A stretch of 12,736 bases of DNA, taken from contig CAYZME010000056.1 of assembly GCA_964479435.1 (NCBI GenBank), positions 1 through 12,736 of the forward strand, read 5' to 3'. The notes below the pieces were generated by a model. It made no database searches and was not told where the DNA came from. It saw only the letters and a list, made by a program, of their open reading frames with translations. The position numbers and the translations under genes are program-made. This document shows positions 1 to 6,727 of this stretch, piece by piece; the stretch's first letter is position 1, and the number at the start of each line of letters is the position of its first letter. The stretch is from JAAYKS01 sp964479435 (GTDB taxonomy: Bacteria; Bacillota; Clostridia; Saccharofermentanales; UBA5734).

Positions 1-620
1 TGGATATCGCCACGCATGTCATCGACTGCATCCACACCACCGCCATGTCCCACAGCCGTGTCTTTATCATCGAGCTGATGGGCCACGACACCGGCTGGCT
101 GACGTTGCACGCGGGCATCGCCGGCGGCGCGGATATCATCCTCATCCCGGAAATCCCTTTCCGGCTGGAATCGGTATGCGCCACGATCGAAAGCCGCATC
201 GCGCAAAACAAACTGTTTTCCATCATCGCGCTCGCCGAGGGCGCGATGGACCAGCAGGAAGCGGCCCTGTCCAAAAAACAACTCCGCGCCAAACGCGCGG
301 CCGAAGCGTATCCGTCGCTGGGCTTCCGCCTGGCCGAGGATCTGCTTGCCGCCACCGGGCGGGAATGCCGCGTCACCGTCCCCGGGCATTTCCAGCGCGG
401 CGGGCCGCCCTGCCCGGCCGATCGGGTGCTGGCTACCCGGCTGGGGTCCGGCGCGGTTCGCCTGATCCGCGAAGGGCAGTTTGGCAACATGGTCGGTCTT
501 GTCAACAACAAAATCGTACCGGTTCCGCTGGAAAAAGTAGCGGGCCGTCTCAAACGCGTCAAACCAACGGATTCGCTGGTGGACTGTGCGCGCGCCATCG
601 GCGTCGATTTTGGCGATTGA
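1..620 (+). CDS. pfkA: 6-phosphofructokinase, C-terminal part (5' end cut by window edge)
   Basis: The frame is open from the left edge (first full codon at base 3) to the TGA at 618-620, so this is the last ~205 residues of a phosphofructokinase, which phosphorylates fructose 6-phosphate in glycolysis. Family motifs visible are a TAMSHSRVFIIELMG segment, an AGGADIILIPE segment, TGRECRVTVPGHFQRGG (the conserved Glu and the His/Arg of the sugar-phosphate site) and DRVLATRLG. The usual MGR sugar-phosphate triplet reads MGH here, which may be a clade feature. The phosphoryl-donor motif (GGDGT/S region) lies upstream of the window, so ATP- versus pyrophosphate-dependence cannot be decided. No convincing terminator follows. 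The next gene begins 105 bases downstream on the same strand. Confidence 0.93.
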   Translation, partial: DIATHVIDCIHTTAMSHSRVFIIELMGHDTGWLTLHAGIAGGADIILIPEIPFRLESVCATIESRIAQNKLFSIIALAEGAMDQQEAALSKKQLRAKRAAEAYPSLGFRLAEDLLAATGRECRVTVPGHFQRGGPPCPADRVLATRLGSGAVRLIREGQFGNMVGLVNNKIVPVPLEKVAGRLKRVKPTDSLVDCARAIGVDFGD

Positions 621-660
621 GTGGTCCTTCCATCTCTCGTTATATGTATATAGAATAAAA
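617..660 (+). promoter_or_regulatory. Possible promoter for the MoxR operon
   Basis: An AT-rich patch at 640-660 stands out in GC-rich surroundings. It contains TATATG (641-646) and TAGAAT (651-656) as -10 candidates. TTGAGT at 617-622 lies 18 bases before the first. The second has no good -35. The match is weak, and read-through from the phosphofructokinase gene is equally possible. Confidence 0.35.
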
Positions 661-661
661 T

Positions 662-705
662 CGCGCGCACGCGCGAATAAGTGGAAGGAAACGCGCGCAC
701 GCGCG
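662..705 (+). repeat. Two exact 14-bp CG-rich direct repeats, 30-bp period
   Basis: CGCGCGCACGCGCG occurs at 662-675 and again at 692-705. Each copy is itself an inverted repeat of CGCGCG around CA, and is alternating purine/pyrimidine. Similar purine-rich, SD-like bases follow each copy (GTGGAAGGAA at 681-690, GCGAAAGGAA at 710-719, 8 of 10 identical). The leader therefore looks like a ~30-bp tandem duplication. The second SD-like copy serves the ATG at 725. Confidence 0.8.
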
Positions 706-724
706 GACGGCGAAAGGAACCCCC

Positions 725-1672
725 ATGAATTCTACAGAGCGAGAAATCCTGACCCGCATCCGTGAAAACATGGAACAGGCGATCATCGGCAAAAAAGAGA
801 CGGTGGACCTGGTGCTTACCGCGCTGGTATGCCGGGGGCATGTGTTGATCGAGGATGTGCCGGGGGTGGGCAAGACCACCCTGGTCGCCAGCCTGGCCCG
901 GTCACTGGATTGTTCATTCAAACGCATTCAGTTCACACCCGACGTCTTGCCCTCCGATGTGACCGGCTACAACCAGTACGACCTCCAATCGGGCGCGCCG
1001 CGCTTTGTCCCCGGCGCCGTGATGAGCCAGATTGTCCTGGCGGATGAAATCAACCGCTGCAGCCCCAAAACCCAATCGGCCCTGCTGGAGGTCATGAGTG
1101 AAAACCAGGTGACCGTCGATGGCGTGACACACCCGCTGCCGCAACCGTTCATGGTGCTGGCCACGCAAAATCCCGTCGAGTTCATCGGCACGTTCCCCTT
1201 GCCGGAAGCGCAAGTCGACCGCTTTTTACTGCGCGTCGGCATGGGTTACCCGTCCCACGACGACAGCGTCAAAATCCTGCAAAAGCATCTGACAGGGACG
1301 CAGCCGGTACTGTCCCTGCAACCGGTCGCGCGCGCGGCCGACGTCCTGCGCCTGCAGGAAGCCACAGATGGGATCACGTGCGCCAAGCCCGTGATGGAGT
1401 ATGTGACGCGCATCGTCGAAGCCACCCGGGCGCATGACGATGTCATTTTGGGCATCAGTCCGCGCGGAGCCATCGCGCTCGCGCGCGCGGCGCAGGGGTG
1501 GGCTTTGTTGCGCGGCGGGGACTTCGTGACGCCCGACGATGTGCAGAAAATGGCGGTCGCCGCCCTGGCGCATCGCCTGGTGTTGCGGCCGCAGGCCGCG
1601 GTGTCGCGCGAGGCCGCCGGCGATCTGGTGGCGCGCGTCCTGCGGCTGACGCCGATTCCGGCTTTGGCATGA
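725..1672 (+). CDS. MoxR-family AAA+ ATPase
   Basis: A 315-residue MoxR-type AAA+ ATPase of usual length. Such proteins act as chaperone-like ATPases and are commonly encoded with DUF58 proteins. Visible motifs are Walker A DVPGVGKTT (residues 44-52), Walker B IVLADE (103-108), a sensor-1 region ATQNP with Asn149, the arginine-finger region EAQVDRF (Arg166) and the sensor-2 segment GISPRG (Arg247). The ATG at 725 follows a GAAAGGAA ribosome-binding site with about five bases between. The stop overlaps the next start as ATGA (1669-1672), so the two are probably translationally coupled. The client is not shown by the sequence; the downstream DUF58 and transglutaminase partners suggest an envelope role. 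Confidence 0.95.
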   Translation: MNSTEREILTRIRENMEQAIIGKKETVDLVLTALVCRGHVLIEDVPGVGKTTLVASLARSLDCSFKRIQFTPDVLPSDVTGYNQYDLQSGAPRFVPGAVMSQIVLADEINRCSPKTQSALLEVMSENQVTVDGVTHPLPQPFMVLATQNPVEFIGTFPLPEAQVDRFLLRVGMGYPSHDDSVKILQKHLTGTQPVLSLQPVARAADVLRLQEATDGITCAKPVMEYVTRIVEATRAHDDVILGISPRGAIALARAAQGWALLRGGDFVTPDDVQKMAVAALAHRLVLRPQAAVSREAAGDLVARVLRLTPIPALA

Positions 1673-2898
1673 AAACGTTCCGCGCGGCCTATCTGACCCT
1701 TCTGGTCGTGCTTTTCCTGACGGCTTTGTACAGCGGTCACCGGGCGCTGTATGTGCTTTTGTGCCTGCAGGTCCTCTTGCTGCTGGCCGCTCTGGCAATG
1801 AATCTCTGGTCGGCTTTCACCTTTGCCTATGTGCAGGATTTGAATGAAACGGCCTCCATCCGCGGGGAAACCGTCCATCTGCGCCTCGAGATTCACAACG
1901 AGCGCCCCTTTCCCTACCCGATGATGCGCATCCGCGTCCGCACCGTGGAGCCCGGCCGCCCCTGGGAGGCCACCTTCAACCTGTCCGGCCACGCCCACAT
2001 CGCGTTTGATATCCCCATCCCCTGCCCTTACCGCGGCGAGTATACGATCGGGCTGGATGTCGTGGAGATTCGCGACATTTTCGGTTTGCTGGTCTTGCCC
2101 TTTCGCATGAACCGGTTGCCGTATTATCGCGAGAAAACCATCCGCGTGCACCCGCGGGTCACCCGCTTGCCCGAGCGCGCGCATCGGCCGCCCGACGCCA
2201 AAGCGTATGTGCGCTTTACCGCCCAACACGCGGACGCCGAAGAGTCGTATTCCCATACGCGCGCCTACCTGCCCGGCGACCGCGCCCGGCAGATTCATTG
2301 GAAATTGTCGTCCCGGCTCGGCCAACTGCAGAGTCGGCAGTACGACATCGCGACCGAACCCTCGATGCTGGTGCTGATCGATGCCTCACCCGGCCCATAC
2401 AGCGGCGAAGCCGCGCTGCAATGGCAGGACGCCGCCTGTTCATGCGCCGCGACGCTGATCGCGCACGTGCTACACCAGCGCTACCGGGTGACCCTGCTGA
2501 CCGGCGACGAGCAAGCCGCGCCGGTTCACGGCCAGTCCATGGCCGATTACGCGGCCTTTGATTGGGCTTTGACCCGCCTCTCTTTTCATACCGCTCTGAC
2601 CGCGGATGACCTGCTGGCGCAAAACCGGGCCCGCAGCCGTGATTATGGCAGCATCGTCTTGATCACCCACCGCGAACCCGGCTCCTCGTTGTTGCACGGG
2701 CTGCTCGCGATGCGCCGCCCGGACGCCGACCTGGCCTTCGTCGTGGCACAGCCGGATCGCGCGCGAACGGGATCGCCGCTTCAAGCGGACGCGGACGCGA
2801 CGGGGTTTGCGGACGGGCGGCAGGGAGAGGCGGCTGTCACGGTGATGCACGCGGCGTATGGCGACGATCTGGCGCTGCTGTTGGGGGACTTTCTTTGA
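1669..2898 (+). CDS. DUF58 domain membrane protein
   Basis: A 409-residue DUF58 protein. Two N-terminal membrane segments (about residues 7-23 and 27-47) are followed by a beta-rich region. The DUF58 signature RAYLPGDRARQIHW is at 198-211. A von Willebrand A-like strand VLIDAS follows at 235-240, where the metal-site pattern looks degenerate (DASPG rather than DxSxS). The start was placed at ATG 1669, overlapping the MoxR stop as ATGA, because the longer open frame upstream only shadows moxR and the two hydrophobic segments begin right after this ATG. DUF58 proteins are usually membrane-anchored partners of MoxR ATPases. The stop overlaps the TTG start of the transglutaminase gene. The exact biochemical role is unknown. 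Confidence 0.93.
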   Translation: MKTFRAAYLTLLVVLFLTALYSGHRALYVLLCLQVLLLLAALAMNLWSAFTFAYVQDLNETASIRGETVHLRLEIHNERPFPYPMMRIRVRTVEPGRPWEATFNLSGHAHIAFDIPIPCPYRGEYTIGLDVVEIRDIFGLLVLPFRMNRLPYYREKTIRVHPRVTRLPERAHRPPDAKAYVRFTAQHADAEESYSHTRAYLPGDRARQIHWKLSSRLGQLQSRQYDIATEPSMLVLIDASPGPYSGEAALQWQDAACSCAATLIAHVLHQRYRVTLLTGDEQAAPVHGQSMADYAAFDWALTRLSFHTALTADDLLAQNRARSRDYGSIVLITHREPGSSLLHGLLAMRRPDADLAFVVAQPDRARTGSPLQADADATGFADGRQGEAAVTVMHAAYGDDLALLLGDFL

Positions 2899-5276
2899 GC
2901 GCCGAACGGGCCGCCGGCCCCGACCCGGCCACACCCGAAGCGTTGAGCCCGGGCGCCCGCCTCGCTTCGCTTTTCCGCCGTGAACCGGCGATGGCACTGC
3001 TGGCGGACAGCGCCGCGGTCGCGCTGCTCGCCACCGGGTTTTTGCGTCTGTTGTTCTCGCTCAGCCAGCTGGAAGTCACCTGGGCCCGCACACTGGGCCC
3101 AGTGCTCGTGTGCGTCTTTGCCCTTGTTCTGCTCTCGCGCAGATGGTGGATCCTGCCCTCCGCATTGGCGGTGGCGGCCGCCGTAGCCGGGATTCTGCTC
3201 TACCGCGCACAAGACCCCGGCGCCCGGGTGCGCGCGGCGATCCGCGCCGGCCAGAACATCTGGTGGGTCGCGACCGGCTACACACCTTCGACCCCCGCTT
3301 TGCTGACCGCGGTGCTCTGGTTGGCCGCGGCCGCGGCCACGCTGGCGCTGTTTTTCGTTGTGCGCAGACTCTTTCATCTGCCCTTGCTCAGCCTGGCATC
3401 CGCGGCGGTATTTCTCTCGCTGTGGCTGATCGGCCAGCAGCCCTCCATTGTGGCGATGGCGTTGTGTGCCACTGGGTTGGCGGTCCTGTTTCCACGCGCG
3501 TTTGCCGCCTCGGTCAACCGCCGCTCCCGCGGCCGCGATCGGCTCGACCGGGGGATCATGCAGCTGCTGGGGATCCCGGTCTGTGTGCTGGTCTTGCTCC
3601 TCTCCCTGGCCCTGGTCCCGGCCGACACGTCGTCCTGGCGATTCCGGCCTTTCGTCAACGCCGTCAGTGACATCGAGAATCTGCTGGACCTCTGGCGGCA
3701 AGAAGCGCGCCCGCACCGCACCTTCTCCATTGCCATCGCGGGATTCGAGCCCTATGGGCGGCTGGGCGGGCCGGTCCAGCCCAGCGCACGCGAGCTGATC
3801 CGGATTCGCGCGGACGTCGGCGGGCTCTATCTGCGCGGCGGTGTCCGCGACGTCTACACCGGCAGCCAATGGCTGGACGCGCGCGAAGAGGAGCGCTACC
3901 GCTTTGGCAGCTTGTTGTGGCGCGGCCGGCAAAACGAGTTTTTTGACCTGGCCCGCCCGGACGGGCCGCGACACGGCGATTTTCTGTCGGCGATGACGCG
4001 GACCGTTTCCTACGGGCTGACACATATGGCGGACCACATGCCCTTCTTTTTTACCGGTCCGCGCCCCGAGCGGATTCGCATGGGCCGCGGCAATCACGCC
4101 ATCCCTTTTTTCAACGCGCAAGGCGAGATTTTTACGTATGACGCCATCCCCGCGTATGAGGGGTACACGGTCCGCAGCCGCTTCTTTGACACCGCCCAGA
4201 CCGATTTCTACGACCGCTTGTTGTCCTGGGAGCTAATGGTGCCCCCCGACCCGGCGGAATGGACGGCCGCGATCGCCGCGCGCGATCTCGCGTTGCCCGA
4301 CGACCTGCCCGACGTCGTTTCCCGGACCGCGTCCGCCATCGCCGGGCAGGGCTCACCGGCCGAACGGGCGCTGGCGCTGTGGTCTTTTTTCCAGGACCCC
4401 GCTTTCCGATACACGCTGGAACCCGTGATGCCTCCAGAAGGGGATTTTGTCGCTCATTTTCTCGAGACTAAAGAGGGCTACTGCGTGTATTTCGCCACCG
4501 CGCTCGCGGTCATGGCGCGCACCCAGGGATTGCCATCCCGTTACGTCGAGGGGTTTGTCTCGCCGGCGACCGGCGCCGGCAACACCTATTCCATCACGGG
4601 GCGTATGGCACACGCGTGGGTCGAGATCTATCTGGATGGCATCGGCTGGGTTCCTTTCGACCCCACCCCCGCCCATGAAACGACACCCCCCGTCGTGACC
4701 CCGGCCGTGACCGCTCCGGTCGAGGAGCCGTCTTTGCCGCCCGAGCCCAGTCTCTTCCCCGTGACCCCCGTCCTGCCGCCCCCGTCCGAGATCGACGGCG
4801 GACCAGGGTGGGGGTGGATCCTCGCCGCTATTCTCCTCGTTGCCGGGCCGCCGGGCTTTTGGGCCTGGGTGCGGTATCGTCGCCATCGCCTCCACCATCG
4901 CTACCGCCTATCTGCCGTCCGGCGTCGTTTTGCCAACCGGGAGCGGCAAATGGAGTTCTACCACCGCGACATCCTGCGGCAACTCGCCTGTCTGGGACTG
5001 TACCCCGAGCCTGGTGAGACGTTGTCGGCGTTCGCGCGACGGGCCGACCGGCGGACCGGTTTGCGGGACCTCTCGATCGAACAGGCGTTCGACGTGGTCT
5101 TGCGCCGACGCTACGGTTTGATCTTCCCCCGCGGCGAGGACATCGCGACCCAAAGCGCGGTTCACCACGCGCTGGAGCAACATCTGCAAGCGACGCTGGC
5201 GCCCGGCCCGTACCTGCGAAAGCGCGTTTTGGGCTGGCAACAGCTGATTTTGCCGCCCGGCTCAGAAATCCGCTGA
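2895..5276 (+). CDS. Membrane-anchored transglutaminase-like protein (TgpA type)
   Basis: 793 residues. The N-terminal part has about seven hydrophobic segments (roughly 36-58, 66-83, 84-103, 135-157, 162-181, 183-201, 222-242). A large domain, predicted to lie outside, carries the transglutaminase/cysteine-protease core: Cys530 in EGYCVYFAT, His573 in MAHAWVE, Asp589 in PFDPTP. A Pro/Thr-rich linker (~595-632) leads to another membrane segment (639-659) and a basic C-terminal tail resembling DUF4129. The TTG start overlaps the DUF58 stop as TTGA (2895-2898) and is preceded by GGGGGA at 2883-2888, six bases away; an internal ATG at 2991 is the alternative. Together with MoxR and DUF58 it forms a conserved operon type, probably acting on peptides or proteins at the cell surface. 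The substrate is unknown. Confidence 0.93.
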   Translation: MSAERAAGPDPATPEALSPGARLASLFRREPAMALLADSAAVALLATGFLRLLFSLSQLEVTWARTLGPVLVCVFALVLLSRRWWILPSALAVAAAVAGILLYRAQDPGARVRAAIRAGQNIWWVATGYTPSTPALLTAVLWLAAAAATLALFFVVRRLFHLPLLSLASAAVFLSLWLIGQQPSIVAMALCATGLAVLFPRAFAASVNRRSRGRDRLDRGIMQLLGIPVCVLVLLLSLALVPADTSSWRFRPFVNAVSDIENLLDLWRQEARPHRTFSIAIAGFEPYGRLGGPVQPSARELIRIRADVGGLYLRGGVRDVYTGSQWLDAREEERYRFGSLLWRGRQNEFFDLARPDGPRHGDFLSAMTRTVSYGLTHMADHMPFFFTGPRPERIRMGRGNHAIPFFNAQGEIFTYDAIPAYEGYTVRSRFFDTAQTDFYDRLLSWELMVPPDPAEWTAAIAARDLALPDDLPDVVSRTASAIAGQGSPAERALALWSFFQDPAFRYTLEPVMPPEGDFVAHFLETKEGYCVYFATALAVMARTQGLPSRYVEGFVSPATGAGNTYSITGRMAHAWVEIYLDGIGWVPFDPTPAHETTPPVVTPAVTAPVEEPSLPPEPSLFPVTPVLPPPSEIDGGPGWGWILAAILLVAGPPGFWAWVRYRRHRLHHRYRLSAVRRRFANRERQMEFYHRDILRQLACLGLYPEPGETLSAFARRADRRTGLRDLSIEQAFDVVLRRRYGLIFPRGEDIATQSAVHHALEQHLQATLAPGPYLRKRVLGWQQLILPPGSEIR

Positions 5277-5319
5277 AAAGCCGCCATTTTGTCGCGTTTG
5301 TGAACCTATCGCCCTATTA

Positions 5320-5335
5320 TTGTTACGCATAACAA
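5320..5335. promoter_or_regulatory. 16-bp palindrome, operator-like
   Basis: TTGTTACGCATAACAA has perfect 6-bp arms around CGCA. It lies 44 bases after the transglutaminase stop and about 78 bases before the -35 of the hydrolase promoter. No T-run follows, so it is not a terminator. It could bind a dimeric regulator, but no regulator gene lies nearby. The rest of the 208-base gap holds no gene that I can support. Confidence 0.4.
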
Positions 5336-5412
5336 CAAGGAGCGGTTGAAAGCACCATCTAAAGCGGCAAACAGGGGGAAAACTTTTAGGTATTTTGGCA
5401 CGTTCCTTTGGC

Positions 5413-5441
5413 TTTACATTTGAAAATCTCTTTGCAATAAT
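5413..5441 (+). promoter_or_regulatory. Sigma-A-type promoter of the LysM/SleB hydrolase gene
   Basis: TTTACA (5413-5418) and AATAAT (5436-5441) are separated by exactly 17 bases, each five of six to consensus. Transcription would begin near 5448, upstream of the GGAGGT site at 5471. This excludes a translation start at the TTG at 5395 and makes one at the ATG at 5446 very unlikely. Confidence 0.75.
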
Positions 5442-5470
5442 ACGCATGCAACGGTTCCGAATCTATTTTT

Positions 5471-5476
5471 GGAGGT
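5471..5476 (+). promoter_or_regulatory. Ribosome-binding site that decides the hydrolase start
   Basis: GGAGGT lies eight bases before the in-frame TTG at 5485-5487. A second site, GAGGAG at 5502-5507, is four bases before an in-frame GTG at 5512. The first has better spacing and is preferred; the second could be an alternative start. Confidence 0.75.
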
Positions 5477-5484
5477 TATTTTTT

Positions 5485-6636
5485 TTGATACGCAGAACAC
5501 TGAGGAGTGAAGTGAGAAAGGTCTGGTTGCGTGTACGCGACTGGTTCTCACGCAAAATCGCCGGCTTGCGTTCGGGTTCCAAAGCCAACCGCACCGCCGC
5601 GCTCACTCCGGCAAAAAGCAAGTTCAACAAGAGTCGGGCGACACGCGCAGCCGCGCTTGCCATGGCGACTCTTCTTTGTACCACCGCCGTCTCCATGACA
5701 GCGATGCCCGGCGCGACCGAACGCCCACAGGCCTCCGGCGAATCACAGGAGGCGGACCCCGCTGACGATCCCGACTCACCGCAGCCGGGTACGGCCGGCT
5801 CGCTCGATCTCCAGTTCGCCCCGGATTCGCGCCTCCTGATGTCCTCGCGCGGTATGGCCATCGAGGCGATGTGGGAAGAGACCATCCAGTCCCCCCAGGA
5901 GATCCCTCTACAAAATGGCCCCACGGATGTCACAGCTCCCCCGTCCACGTCGGACCATTCGCAACCTCTCTCCCCTTCCAGCCCCTCTCCCACGCCCACA
6001 CCCGAGCCCACTCCTGTACCGGTTGTTTTTCCCACCGAATGCCAAATTCAGCGCGGGGAAACGGTATGGGCGATTGCCGAGCGGTATTACGGGTCGGCCG
6101 ATTATGTGCGCCTGATCAGTTACGCGAACGATCTGTCGTATGACGAGCCCGTGATTTTTGCCGGGCAGGTTCTGGCTTTGCCCGACCCGTCCACCCCGGT
6201 TCCCGCACCGACCCCCGCGCCGGCGCCAGCCCCCGCACCCGGCGGGGGGACAGGCTCGTACCAGGGCTTTTCCGCGGCCGAGATCGATTTGTATTTGCGA
6301 ATCGTGGCGGCGGAATGCGGCGCCGGTTGGTCATACGAGGGATGCCTGATGGTATCCCAGGTGATCGTCAACCGCTTGCGCAGCGGCCGCTGGGGCGGAC
6401 TGTACGGGGTGCTGACCGCGCCCAACCAATTCACCCCTTACTGGAACGGGTACTACCGCTACGTGACGCCGACCGCGACCCAGCGCCAGGCGGCGCTGGA
6501 CGCACTCGATGGCGCCACCGCGTTTGGCCGCGATGTCATTTATTTCTGTACCGACGCGGCCTATGCCCGCAGCCCGTGGTTTCAGAGCATGCCTCTGGTC
6601 ACGCGGTACGCGAACACCCTCTTTTTCAACCCCTGA
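5485..6636 (+). CDS. Secreted LysM and SleB-like cell-wall hydrolase
   Basis: 383 residues from the TTG chosen by promoter and ribosome-binding-site position. A very basic stretch of ~53 residues comes before one hydrophobic segment (about 55-74), a signal or anchor. Next are an acidic, then Ser/Pro/Thr-rich linker (~78-182), a LysM peptidoglycan-binding domain (about 185-233, with GETVWAIAERYYG), a PAP-rich linker (~235-255), and a Hydrolase_2/SleB domain (262-383). The latter shows AAECGAGWSYEG with the probable catalytic Glu277, VNRLRSGRWGG and NQFTPYW. The family cleaves peptidoglycan; members include spore-cortex lytic enzymes, but the sequence does not show whether this one is spore-related. 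It has its own promoter and terminator, just downstream of the transglutaminase operon. Confidence 0.9.
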   Translation: MIRRTLRSEVRKVWLRVRDWFSRKIAGLRSGSKANRTAALTPAKSKFNKSRATRAAALAMATLLCTTAVSMTAMPGATERPQASGESQEADPADDPDSPQPGTAGSLDLQFAPDSRLLMSSRGMAIEAMWEETIQSPQEIPLQNGPTDVTAPPSTSDHSQPLSPSSPSPTPTPEPTPVPVVFPTECQIQRGETVWAIAERYYGSADYVRLISYANDLSYDEPVIFAGQVLALPDPSTPVPAPTPAPAPAPAPGGGTGSYQGFSAAEIDLYLRIVAAECGAGWSYEGCLMVSQVIVNRLRSGRWGGLYGVLTAPNQFTPYWNGYYRYVTPTATQRQAALDALDGATAFGRDVIYFCTDAAYARSPWFQSMPLVTRYANTLFFNP

Positions 6637-6640
6637 GCCC

Positions 6641-6664
6641 GGCATCGATATCGATATCGATGCC
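6641..6664. repeat. 24-bp perfect palindrome containing three ATCGAT units
   Basis: GGC + (ATCGAT)x3 + GCC is identical to its reverse complement over all 24 bases. It begins four bases after the hydrolase stop. No T-run follows directly, and the real terminator is 23 bases further on. It could form a long hairpin in the mRNA 3' end or be a protein-binding site. Confidence 0.85.
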
Positions 6665-6686
6665 AAAGGACGGAACCGACATCCAG

Positions 6687-6720
6687 AGGGACATGCCAGA
6701 CAACGGTGTGTCCCTTTTTT
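6687..6720 (+). terminator. Intrinsic terminator after the hydrolase gene
   Basis: Positions 6687-6697 pair with 6705-6715 in an 11-bp stem (two G-U pairs) around a 7-base loop, followed by a T-run to 6720. The T-run lies on the + strand side only, so it serves the hydrolase transcript and not the opposing YcxB-like gene, whose stop is at 6728. Confidence 0.88.
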
Positions 6721-6727
6721 CGCCGCT

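Noticed and set aside
1498..1668. Upstream extension of the DUF58 frame
   Set aside because: It only overlaps moxR in another frame. The ATGA overlap at 1669 and the membrane segments right after it give a better start.
1246..2325. 359-codon - strand frame opposite moxR and the DUF58 gene
   Set aside because: Antisense to two clearly recognised genes and of low-complexity composition.
2781..4121. Long open frame on the - strand (446 codons) opposite the transglutaminase gene
   Set aside because: It is antisense to a convincing gene, its composition is rich in Gln, Arg and Gly as expected from GC-rich mirror frames, and it shows no domain.
5258..5290. Possible terminator at the end of the transglutaminase gene
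   Set aside because: Only a 5-bp CGGCT/AGCCG stem with a bulged inner pairing and four T several bases later; too weak to call.
5327..5361. Possible sporulation sigma-G or sigma-E promoter for the SleB-like gene (GCATAA followed by CATCTA)
   Set aside because: The spacing of 23 bases and the imperfect -10 do not fit, while a good sigma-A-type promoter lies closer to the gene.
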